Assembly: GCF_002846575.1 (NCBI RefSeq)
Contig: NZ_PJND01000010.1
Coordinates: 124,001 to 188,000, forward strand
DNA from: Flavobacterium lindanitolerans
Lineage (GTDB): Bacteria > Bacteroidota > Bacteroidia > Flavobacteriales > Flavobacteriaceae
Direction of reading: 5' to 3'
Length of the DNA: 64,000 nt
The notes under the pieces: model-generated
Seen by the model: the letters and a program-made list of their open reading frames with translations, nothing else
Told to the model about the DNA's origin: nothing
Database searches by the model: none
In this document: positions 55,718-64,000 of the stretch, in pieces
Layout of the letters: each line of letters begins with the position of its first letter
Position numbering within the stretch: the first letter of the stretch is position 1
Made by a program: the position numbers and the translations under genes

Positions 55718-55720
55718 AAC

Positions 55721-55752
55721 TTAGAATTTGACGGTTTTAATTTAGAATTTGA
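55721..55752 (-). promoter_or_regulatory. LytTR-type site A, upstream of the two-component operon
   Basis: Perfect direct repeat on the plus-strand text: TTAGAATTTGA at 55721-55731 and 55742-55752, period 21 bp, with CGGTTTTAAT between. The site sits immediately upstream of the operon's -33 TTG and just past the eno terminator. Autoregulation by the operon's own LytTR regulator is the simplest reading. Confidence 0.78.
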
Positions 55753-55761
55753 TTTTATAAA

Positions 55762-55796
55762 AAAACCCTTTCGGAATATACATCCAAAAGGGTTTT
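55762..55796 (-). terminator. Terminator of eno
   Basis: Arms AAAACCCTTT and AAAGGGTTTT extended by GGA/TCC around a short loop, with a T-run on the minus strand, about 20 bp past the eno stop (55818). Confidence 0.88.
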
Positions 55797-55817
55797 AATT
55801 ATTTAAAGATAGCTAAA

Positions 55818-57221
<1,404 letters not shown>

Positions 57222-57377
57222 TTAGCATTTGTTATTTATTTTCTCACAACTCTTTCCTTCTCACAACAGTATTTTTCGCCCTACTATTTCATCCTGTCAT
57301 TCTGGCATAGAAAAAATTAAGAATCTGCATAAGATTTTTTGTTGTCAGATTTGTTAATACAACTCCAGAACACTATT

Positions 57378-57409
57378 TCAAATTCTAATTCAAAACCGCT
57401 AAATTCTAA
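57378..57409 (+). promoter_or_regulatory. LytTR-type site B, upstream of the PPC-like surface protein gene
   Basis: TCAAATTCTAA at 57378-57388 and CTAAATTCTAA at 57399-57409, period 21 bp, with TTCAAAACCG between. In the direction of its gene it matches site A closely, including the AAAACCG core between the repeats. It ends 65 bp before the ATG at 57474. Confidence 0.76.
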
Positions 57410-57473
57410 TTAGTTTTTGTTTTTTTGCGCAAATACGCCGAAATTCAGGCGCTATTAATCAAACAACTAACTA

Positions 57474-60400
57474 ATGAAAAAAAATCTATTTTTTTGGGCA
57501 TTACTTGCCTTCTATTGCCATGCCTATGCACAGGCTCCCAGTAATGATGACTGTGCCAATGCCACTTCGCTAACCGTTAACACTAACTTGTCCTGCACAT
57601 CAAAAACTGCCGGAACATTAGCAGGCGCTACAGACTCCGGAATCGAAGCAGATACCGGTACTGCCGATGATGATGTGTGGTATAGCTTCGTTGCAACAGC
57701 AACAACACACAAAATCAGCCTATTAAATGTAGAAGGTGATGACACCGATTTAGCCCATGAGGTCATGAGCGGAACTTGCGGAACATTAAACATCCTGAGT
57801 TCCAGGGATCCTAACACAAGTGTTGTTTCCGGATTGACAATTGGAACTACGTATTATGTAAGGGTTTACAGTTATTATGATGACGCTGTCACAACAACAT
57901 TTGATATTTGTGTAGGCACTTTACCAGCTTTAACCAATGATGAATGTGCAAATGCTATAATTTTGACGCCTAACTCAGGTTTAACCTGCACTTCTGTCGC
58001 TACAGGAGTTTTGGCTGGCGCTACCGATTCTGGCGTTAGCACGGAAACGGGAACTGCAGACGACGATGTATGGTATCGCTTTGTAGCTACAGCAACATCT
58101 CATAAAATTTCACTTTTAAACATTGATGGCAACGCAACCGATTTGGTACACGAAGTAATGGATGGCACTTGTAGCTCCTTGAACATATTGAGTTCCAGCG
58201 ATCCTGAATCTAGTCTTGTTAGCGGCTTAACCGTTGGTAATACCTATTATGTAAGAGTGTTTTCGTATGGATCCAGCCCGGCATTGACTACTTTCGATAT
58301 TTGTATAACTACTTTACCGGAATTAACCAATGACGAATGTACAACTGCAATTTCCTTGACAGTAAATCCCGCCAATACACCATGTGCTTCTGTAACACCA
58401 GGAACACTTATTGGCGCTACAGATTCTGGAATTTCAACGAACATAGGAACTGCTGATGATGACGTGTGGTATAGTTTTGTAGCTACTGCTACTTCCCACA
58501 GAATAAAATTAATTGACAGCAGTGGAGATAATACGGATTTGGTTCACGAAGTAATGGACGGTGTTTGTGGTTCATTAGTTGTACTAAATTCAAGCGATCC
58601 TGATTCAAGCCTTGTTAGCGGCCTTACTATAGGTACTACTTATTACGTAAGAGTATTCAGTTACGGAAGCAGCCCTTCGGAATCGACAACCTTTAACATC
58701 TGTGTAAGCGTTCCTCCGGCTCCACCTGCTAACGACGAATGCGCTAATGCAATAGCTGTTCAAGTAAACACAAACGATTCCTGTACTTTAAAAACCGCAG
58801 GAACACTGGTTAGCGCTACTGATTCGAACGAAAGCGAATCAAGTGTTGGTAATTCAAATGATGACGTTTGGTACACATTTGTAGCCACCTCGACAACACA
58901 CAGAATTAAGCTGTTAAATATTAACGGTGATATTACTGACCTTGTACACGAAGTATTCCAGGGAACTTGTGGTGGCCAGCTTATAAGCTTACACGCAAGC
59001 GATCCTGAATCAAGCCTTGTTACCGGACTAACAGTTGGAACTACTTATTACCTTAGAGTATTCACGTACAGTTCTGCTGCCGCCGAATCAACTACTTTTA
59101 ACCTTTGTATCAGCGTTCCGCCAGCAGCACCAGCTAACGACGAATGTGCCGGAGCCGTTGCTTTGACTGTAAACTCTGATTTCAACTGTACATCAACAAC
59201 TTCAGGAACATTGGCAAGTGCTACAAATTCCGGAATCGAAGCCGATACAGGAACAGCAGATGATGATGTATGGTATAGCTTTGTCGCTACTGCTGCTACT
59301 CACAAAATAACACTTACAAACGTTGAGGGCGACCAGACCGATTTGGTACATGAAGTATTAGACGGCACATGTGCAGGATTAACTATTTTAAACTCAAGTG
59401 ACAATGACGAAAGCACAGTTTCCGGGCTAACTGTTGGCACTACTTATTATGTAAGGGTATTTACTTACGGAAGTACTGCTTCAGAATCAACGACTTTTGA
59501 TATTTGTGTAGGAACATTTCCACCGGCTCCAGCGAATGATGAATGTGCTGGTGCTATTGCCTTAACTGTCAACTCTGATCTTAACTGCACAACTGTAACT
59601 TCAGGAACATTAGTAAGCGCTACGGATTCCGGAATTGAAACGGATACAGGAGAGGCAGATGATGACGTATGGTACAGCTTTGTAGCTACTGCAACATCTC
59701 ACAAAATAAATCTTATAAATGTAGAAGGAGACGAAACAGATTTAGTACACGAAGTGTTTGAAGGCACTTGCGGTACATTGTCTTTATTATATTCGAGTGA
59801 TAGCGATTCTAGTTTCGCTACAGACCTGACTGTTGGCACTACTTATTATGTTAGAGTATACAGTTATTACTCTGATACACCGGAATCAACAACTTTTGAC
59901 ATCTGCATTGGTTCTCAGCCTGCCCCTCCGGCAAATGATGACTGTACGAATGCAATCGCACTTACAGTAAATGCCGACGCATCCTGCGCTTCTACAACAG
60001 CAGGTACAATTGCCGGCGCTACGGATTCGGGAGAATCGGAAAGCAGTGTTGGAACAGCAGATGATGATGTTTGGTATACTTTTGTAGCTACGGCAACTTC
60101 ACATAGAGTAACCCTACTAAACGTAGAAGGAGATCCATCAGACCTTGTTCATGAAGTTTTTGAAGGAACATGTGGAGGACAATTGATAAGCATATCTATC
60201 AGCGATCCTGATACAAGTGTGGTTAGCGGATTAACCGTTGGTACTACTTACTATTTAAGAGTATTCAGTTATAATAGTGATGAAATTGGATCTACCAATT
60301 TTGATATTTGTGTTGGTACTACACCTCCACCACCTGCAAATGATGATTGTGCAAATGCCATCACTTTGACTGCTGCTACAACATATGCCGGCGGAGCTGT

Positions 60401-61016
60401 GAATTCAACTATAGCAGGCGCTACAGATTCTTCTCTTTCAGCCACTATTCCGGATCCGGAATGTGCCAGTTATGAGGGCAGTGATGTTTGGTATAAAGTA
60501 GTTATTCCTGCAGACGGAAAATTAACTATTGAAACTGGCAATCCTGTCGGGTCAAGCGTTACCGGCTTTGATTCAGGGTTGGCAATTTATTCAGGAACTT
60601 GCGATGCTTTAGAATTAATCGAATGCAATGACGATGGTGGAAGCGCAAATTATTCAAAAATCAACCTGACCGGAAGAACAGCAGGAGAAACAGTTTATAT
60701 CAGAGTATGGGAATACAGTAACGATGAAGAAGAAGCTTTCTCAATCTCTGCCTGGAGTCCGACATTAAGTGTTCCTGGATTCAATAACGCTAATTTCAAA
60801 GCTTATCCGAATCCTGTTAGCAATATTTTGAACCTATCTTACGACCAAAACATTTCAGACGTAAGCATCTTTAACTTATTAGGTCAAAATGTGGTTTCCA
60901 AAACAATTAATGATACTAATGGTACAATCGACATGTCTAACTTGCCGACTGGATCTTATTTAGTAAAAGTAACTGCAGAGGGACAAACTAAAACCATTAA
61001 GGTGATGAAGCAATAA
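57474..61016 (+). CDS. T9SS type A surface protein with eight PPC-like repeats
   Basis: A 1180-residue secreted protein. The signal peptide ends near residue 19 (CHAYAQ). Residues about 20-1090 are eight tandem units of about 130 residues. Each opens with (P/L)xNDxC(A/T)xA and contains (A/N)DDVWYSFVATAT, DLVHEV, SGLTVGTTYYVRVFSY and a closing FDIC(V/I)G, with two or three Cys per unit. The eighth unit is divergent (GSDVWYKVVIPADGK). A type A T9SS sorting domain follows (FKAYPNPVSNILNL, LPTGSYLVKVTAEG). The fold is likely the PPC-like beta sandwich. Site B upstream predicts control by the LytTR regulator encoded 4 kb away. It is probably an adhesin or matrix protein; the ligand is unknown. Confidence 0.9.
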   Translation: MKKNLFFWALLAFYCHAYAQAPSNDDCANATSLTVNTNLSCTSKTAGTLAGATDSGIEADTGTADDDVWYSFVATATTHKISLLNVEGDDTDLAHEVMSGTCGTLNILSSRDPNTSVVSGLTIGTTYYVRVYSYYDDAVTTTFDICVGTLPALTNDECANAIILTPNSGLTCTSVATGVLAGATDSGVSTETGTADDDVWYRFVATATSHKISLLNIDGNATDLVHEVMDGTCSSLNILSSSDPESSLVSGLTVGNTYYVRVFSYGSSPALTTFDICITTLPELTNDECTTAISLTVNPANTPCASVTPGTLIGATDSGISTNIGTADDDVWYSFVATATSHRIKLIDSSGDNTDLVHEVMDGVCGSLVVLNSSDPDSSLVSGLTIGTTYYVRVFSYGSSPSESTTFNICVSVPPAPPANDECANAIAVQVNTNDSCTLKTAGTLVSATDSNESESSVGNSNDDVWYTFVATSTTHRIKLLNINGDITDLVHEVFQGTCGGQLISLHASDPESSLVTGLTVGTTYYLRVFTYSSAAAESTTFNLCISVPPAAPANDECAGAVALTVNSDFNCTSTTSGTLASATNSGIEADTGTADDDVWYSFVATAATHKITLTNVEGDQTDLVHEVLDGTCAGLTILNSSDNDESTVSGLTVGTTYYVRVFTYGSTASESTTFDICVGTFPPAPANDECAGAIALTVNSDLNCTTVTSGTLVSATDSGIETDTGEADDDVWYSFVATATSHKINLINVEGDETDLVHEVFEGTCGTLSLLYSSDSDSSFATDLTVGTTYYVRVYSYYSDTPESTTFDICIGSQPAPPANDDCTNAIALTVNADASCASTTAGTIAGATDSGESESSVGTADDDVWYTFVATATSHRVTLLNVEGDPSDLVHEVFEGTCGGQLISISISDPDTSVVSGLTVGTTYYLRVFSYNSDEIGSTNFDICVGTTPPPPANDDCANAITLTAATTYAGGAVNSTIAGATDSSLSATIPDPECASYEGSDVWYKVVIPADGKLTIETGNPVGSSVTGFDSGLAIYSGTCDALELIECNDDGGSANYSKINLTGRTAGETVYIRVWEYSNDEEEAFSISAWSPTLSVPGFNNANFKAYPNPVSNILNLSYDQNISDVSIFNLLGQNVVSKTINDTNGTIDMSNLPTGSYLVKVTAEGQTKTIKVMKQ
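57543..60760 (+). repeat. Eight tandem coding repeats of about 390-405 bp
   Basis: Units begin near 57543, 57936, 58325, 58730, 59133, 59532, 59931 and 60336. Protein-level similarity is high but third codon positions differ, so the array is older or more diverged than the 240-bp array at 27214-31536. Confidence 0.85.
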
Positions 61017-61036
61017 TCTGGAAACAGATTTCAAAA

Positions 61037-61069
61037 TAAAAGAGCCACTTTATAAAGTGGCTCTTTTTT
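61037..61069. terminator. Bidirectional terminator between the surface-protein gene and carA
   Basis: Arms TAAAAGAGCCACTT and AAGTGGCTCTTTTTTA around a TATA loop, T-runs on both strands. It ends both converging transcripts. Confidence 0.93.
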
Positions 61070-61083
61070 ATTCTGATTTATTT

Positions 61084-62196
61084 TTATTTTGCTACACAGC
61101 TTTTGATTTTCTCAATAAACTGATCAAATAAATAAGATGAATCATGCGGTCCCGGACTTGCTTCCGGGTGATACTGTACTGAAAAGCAATTTTTATTTTT
61201 CATTCGCATACCGGCAACGGTTCCGTCGTTAATATGAAGATGGGTTATTTCCAAATCCGGATGTTTTTCCAACGCTTCACGATTTACCGCAAATCCATGG
61301 TTTTGGGAAGTTATTTCTCCTTTTCCTGTAATAACATTCATTACCGGATGGTTTATCCCTCTGTGGCCGTTAAACATCTTATAGGTTGGGATTCCGTTAG
61401 CAAGAGCCAAAACCTGATGTCCAAGACAGATTCCAAACACAGGATCATCATTGGATAAAATTTTCTTTGCTATTTCTATAGCTCCAAAAAGAGGATCCGG
61501 ATCACCAGGACCATTGGAAAGGAAAAATCCATCAGGATTAAAAGCTTTCATCTCTTCATAGGTCGTATCAAAAGGGAAAACTTTTATATAACAATCTCTT
61601 TTGGCAAGATTTCGCAATATATTTTTCTTGATTCCCAAATCCAAAGCTGCAATTCTATATGTAGCCGTTTCTTCACCTACAAAATAAGGTGCTTTGGTAG
61701 AAACTTTCGAAGCCAGCTCCAAACCTTCCATATTAGGCACTTTTGCCAGCATTTCTTTTAATTCTTCAATAGATTTCCCATCGGTAGAAATTACGGCATT
61801 CATAGCACCATTATCCCGAATGTAGCTTACCAGAGCCCTGGTATCTACATCAGAAATGCATATTAAATTCTGCTTCTTAAAGTAGTCCTCAAGGCTACCG
61901 GAAGAATTGGCACGCGAATAATTAAAAGAAAAGTTTTTGCAGACTAATCCCGAAATCATAATCTGATCGGATTCTACATCTTCCTCATTCACTCCATAAT
62001 TACCAATATGGGCATTTGTTGCCACCATAATTTGGCCAAAATAGGACGGGTCTGTGAAAATTTCCTGATAGCCTGTCATTCCTGTATTAAAGCAGACTTC
62101 GCCAAAAGTAGTTCCTTCTATACCTATAGATTTCCCGTAAAAGATGGTTCCATCACTAAGAAGGAGAATTGCTTTTTGTCGTGTTGTGTATTTCAT
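61084..62196 (-). CDS. carA: Carbamoyl-phosphate synthase small subunit
   Basis: Glutamine amidotransferase subunit that feeds ammonia to CarB for carbamoyl phosphate (pyrimidines, arginine). The 370 residues have the N-terminal domain (LLSDGTIFYGKSIGIEGTTF, EVCFNTGMTGYQEI). The class I glutaminase triad follows: the Cys in DPVFGICLGHQVLALA, and His and Glu in SVQYHPEASPGPHDSSYLF. GFFLSNGPGDPDP is the oxyanion loop. carB is not in the window. A -7 box lies at 62235-62242. Confidence 0.96.
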   Translation of the reverse strand: MKYTTRQKAILLLSDGTIFYGKSIGIEGTTFGEVCFNTGMTGYQEIFTDPSYFGQIMVATNAHIGNYGVNEEDVESDQIMISGLVCKNFSFNYSRANSSGSLEDYFKKQNLICISDVDTRALVSYIRDNGAMNAVISTDGKSIEELKEMLAKVPNMEGLELASKVSTKAPYFVGEETATYRIAALDLGIKKNILRNLAKRDCYIKVFPFDTTYEEMKAFNPDGFFLSNGPGDPDPLFGAIEIAKKILSNDDPVFGICLGHQVLALANGIPTYKMFNGHRGINHPVMNVITGKGEITSQNHGFAVNREALEKHPDLEITHLHINDGTVAGMRMKNKNCFSVQYHPEASPGPHDSSYLFDQFIEKIKSCVAK

Positions 62197-62234
62197 TTTT
62201 TATTGTTGTGTTGTGTAGTTATGGAATGCGGTTG

Positions 62235-62242
62235 CAAATTTA
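62235..62242 (-). promoter_or_regulatory. -7 box of carA
   Basis: TAAATTTG on the minus strand matches TAnnTTTG, about 38 bp before the ATG. No TTG at the usual -33 position. Confidence 0.45.
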
Positions 62243-62300
62243 ATTCAATTTTAGAGTTTCTAAAAATTTATTTCTCGATAGACCATTTTCAAACGGCAAA

Positions 62301-62337
62301 AAAAAAGGATAAACTATAATAGCTTATCCTTTTTTTA
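62301..62337 (-). terminator. Terminator of the rpsD-rpoA-rplQ transcript
   Basis: Arms AAAAAAGGATAA and TTATCCTTTTTT extended by CTA/TAG with one mismatch. It lies about 20 bp past the rplQ stop codon (62359) and separates the ribosomal operon from carA. Confidence 0.9.
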
Positions 62338-62358
62338 TTTATGAAATGAATTTCTTCA

Positions 62359-62874
62359 TTATTCAGCAGCATCAGTAGAAGTTTCTGCAGCCGGTGCAGC
62401 TGGAGTTTCAACTTTTGGAGCCTCTTCGACAGCAGTTTCTTCTGCTTTCTTAGTAGACTTACCACCACGACGGCTTTTCGCTTTTTTAACTTCTTTTTTA
62501 CCTCCGTTGTATAGTTCGTTGAAATCAACTAGTTCGATCATCGCCATATCAGCGTTATCTCCTAAACGATTTCCAAGTTTGATGATACGAGTGTATCCAC
62601 CTGGACGATCTCCAACTTTTGCAGCAACATCTCTGAAAAGGTCAGTTACAGCATACTTATTTTTAAGGTAAGAAAAAACAATACGTCTGTTATGAGTAGT
62701 GTCTTCTTTTGATTTAGTAATCAAAGGCTCAACATATTGTTTAAGCGCTTTAGCTTTAGCAACAGTAGTGTTAATACGTTTGTGTTCGATTAGAGAACAA
62801 GCCATATTAGACAACATAGCTTTTCTGTGCGATGCCTGTCTGCTTAAGTGATTGATTTTTTTTCCGTGTCTCAT
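62359..62874 (-). CDS. rplQ: Ribosomal protein L17
   Basis: Large-subunit protein of 171 residues. The conserved part (1-125) contains [40 protein letters not shown], and [20 protein letters not shown] with [11 protein letters not shown] low-complexity tail (126-171), first basic and then Ala/Glu/Pro-rich, follows; such tails are usual in Bacteroidota L17. It lies 39 bp after rpoA and ends the ribosomal operon. Confidence 0.96.
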   Translation of the reverse strand: MRHGKKINHLSRQASHRKAMLSNMACSLIEHKRINTTVAKAKALKQYVEPLITKSKEDTTHNRRIVFSYLKNKYAVTDLFRDVAAKVGDRPGGYTRIIKLGNRLGDNADMAMIELVDFNELYNGGKKEVKKAKSRRGGKSTKKAEETAVEEAPKVETPAAPAAETSTDAAE

Positions 62875-62913
62875 TGCTATTGAAATTTAATCTCGAACGA
62901 ATTCGGGATTAGA

Positions 62914-63906
62914 TTATTCTTTATCTAATTTATACTTTGTTAAATCCATTCCGAAATGTAAATTTTTCACTGCAACAAGCTCATCAAGCTCAGTTAATGA
63001 TTTTTTACCGAAATTACGGAACTTCATTAAGTCATTCTTATTGAAAGATACTAGATCTCCGAGTGTATCAACTTCAGCCGCTTTCAAGCAATTTAAAGCT
63101 CTAACAGACAAATCCATATCAACAAGCTTAGTTTTAAGCAATTGTCTCATGTGTAATGATTCTTCATCATAAGATTCTGTCTGAGCGATTTCATCAGCTT
63201 CAAGTGTTATTCTTTCATCAGAGAACAGCATGAAATGGTGAATCAAAACTTTAGCAGCTTCAGTAAGAGCATCTTTAGGATTGATAGATCCGTCAGTCTT
63301 GATTTCGAAAACTAGTTTTTCGTAATCTGTTTTTTGCTCAACACGGAAGTTCTCGATAGCATATTTCACGTTCTTTACCGGTGTAAAGATAGAATCCGTA
63401 AAAATAGTACCGATTGCAGCGTTTTGTTTTTTATTCTCTTCTGCAGGAACGTATCCTCTACCTTTTTCAATAGTCAACTCCATATTCAAGTTAACTTTGC
63501 TATCTAAGTTGCAGATAACCAATTCCGGGTTCAATACTTGGAAACCAGAAATAAATTTTTGAAAATCTCCAGCAGTAATCTGGTCTTTACCAGAAATTGA
63601 GATAGAAACAGATTCATTGTCTATATCTTCAATCTGACGCTTGAAACGTACTTGTTTAAGATTTAGGATGATTTCTGTAACGTCTTCCACTACTCCTGAA
63701 ATTGTAGAAAACTCGTGATCTACACCTTCGATACGAACAGATGTTATTGCATATCCTTCTAAAGCGGAAAGCAAGACTCGTCTAAGTGCATTACCAACAG
63801 TCAATCCGTAACCAGGTTCCAAAGGTCTGAATTCAAACTTACCTTCGAAATCGGTTGAATCGATCATGATAACTTTATCGGGCTTCTGAAAATTAAATAT
63901 TGCCAT
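62914..63906 (-). CDS. rpoA: RNA polymerase alpha subunit
   Basis: A 330-residue alpha subunit. The N-terminal assembly domain contains [20 protein letters not shown] and [18 protein letters not shown]. The C-terminal domain (about 250-320) contains [20 protein letters not shown] and [15 protein letters not shown], which contact UP-elements and activators. It lies between rpsD and rplQ, the usual Bacteroidota order. Full length. Confidence 0.97.
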   Translation of the reverse strand: MAIFNFQKPDKVIMIDSTDFEGKFEFRPLEPGYGLTVGNALRRVLLSALEGYAITSVRIEGVDHEFSTISGVVEDVTEIILNLKQVRFKRQIEDIDNESVSISISGKDQITAGDFQKFISGFQVLNPELVICNLDSKVNLNMELTIEKGRGYVPAEENKKQNAAIGTIFTDSIFTPVKNVKYAIENFRVEQKTDYEKLVFEIKTDGSINPKDALTEAAKVLIHHFMLFSDERITLEADEIAQTESYDEESLHMRQLLKTKLVDMDLSVRALNCLKAAEVDTLGDLVSFNKNDLMKFRNFGKKSLTELDELVAVKNLHFGMDLTKYKLDKE

Positions 63907-63925
63907 ATGTTCGACTAGTGTCTTA

Positions 63926-64000
63926 TTATTTGTTATACAACTCTACGATTAGTTGCTCTTTAATGTTTTCTGGGATTTGAAGTCTCGCTGGAACTGAAAC
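63926..64000 (-). CDS. rpsD: Ribosomal protein S4, C-terminal fragment
   Basis: The last 24 codons and TAA of a gene entering from the right edge. The translation ends [22 protein letters not shown], the normal end of Bacteroidota S4 proteins. It lies 19 bp upstream of rpoA. The rest is outside the window. Confidence 0.88.
   Translation of the reverse strand, partial: VSVPARLQIPENIKEQLIVELYNK

Noticed and set aside
62359..62500. Low-complexity C-terminal tail of L17 as a fusion or frameshift
   Set aside because: Ala/Glu/Pro-rich tails are common in Bacteroidota L17 proteins, and the frame is continuous to a terminator.

Overview
The window looks like chromosomal DNA of a Flavobacteriia bacterium, most likely a Flavobacterium-type member of the Bacteroidota. 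The base composition is AT-rich. Promoters fit TTG-N(17-23)-TAnnTTTG, Shine-Dalgarno sequences are weak, and several secreted proteins end in type IX secretion (T9SS) sorting domains. The rpsD-rpoA-rplQ order at the right edge and a PorP/SprF-family protein agree with this.

Layout. (1) 1-20926, minus strand: one long surface-polysaccharide operon transcribed leftwards from a promoter near 20991. Nucleotide-sugar genes come first: ugd, the four rml genes (dTDP-L-rhamnose), a UDP-HexNAc 4-epimerase, a UDP-HexNAc 6-dehydrogenase and a UDP-L-FucNAc module of three enzymes plus a cupin. Assembly genes follow: glycosyltransferases, an EpsG/Wzy-like polymerase, an acetyltransferase, a Wzx flippase, a GT-D-like protein and a GT4 cut by the window edge. 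(2) 21227-33002, plus strand: a TPR/LuxR-type regulator, a 680-bp non-coding stretch holding a possible 33-codon membrane peptide, a small secreted protein, a 2628-residue adhesin with 18 tandem 80-residue units and a type B sorting domain, and its SprF-like partner. (3) 33116-38253, minus strand: a HAD phosphatase and a ParB-like protein lie beside a Wza-Wzc-Wzm export operon that has no visible ABC ATPase. (4) 38309-49862: housekeeping and mixed genes (recR, Na+/solute symporter, CoA-binding protein, MarC, two guanidine-modifying-superfamily enzymes, a FAD oxidoreductase, a membrane glycosyltransferase, citrate synthase), most separated by strong hairpin terminators. (5) 50127-61016: a LytS/LytTR-type two-component pair lies between two T9SS-secreted repeat proteins, with enolase in between. 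(6) 61084-64000: carA, rplQ, rpoA and the end of rpsD.

The most interesting result is in region 5. Three 32-bp sites, each a pair of TTAGAATT-type direct repeats with a 21-bp period, lie upstream of the kinase-regulator operon and of both flanking surface-protein genes, always in the same orientation relative to the gene. The 21-bp period matches known LytTR sites. At two of the three promoters the -7 box lies at exactly the same distance from the site. This reads as a local, self-regulating LytTR regulon controlling two T9SS surface proteins.

No rRNA, tRNA, CRISPR array, insertion sequence or prophage gene was seen.
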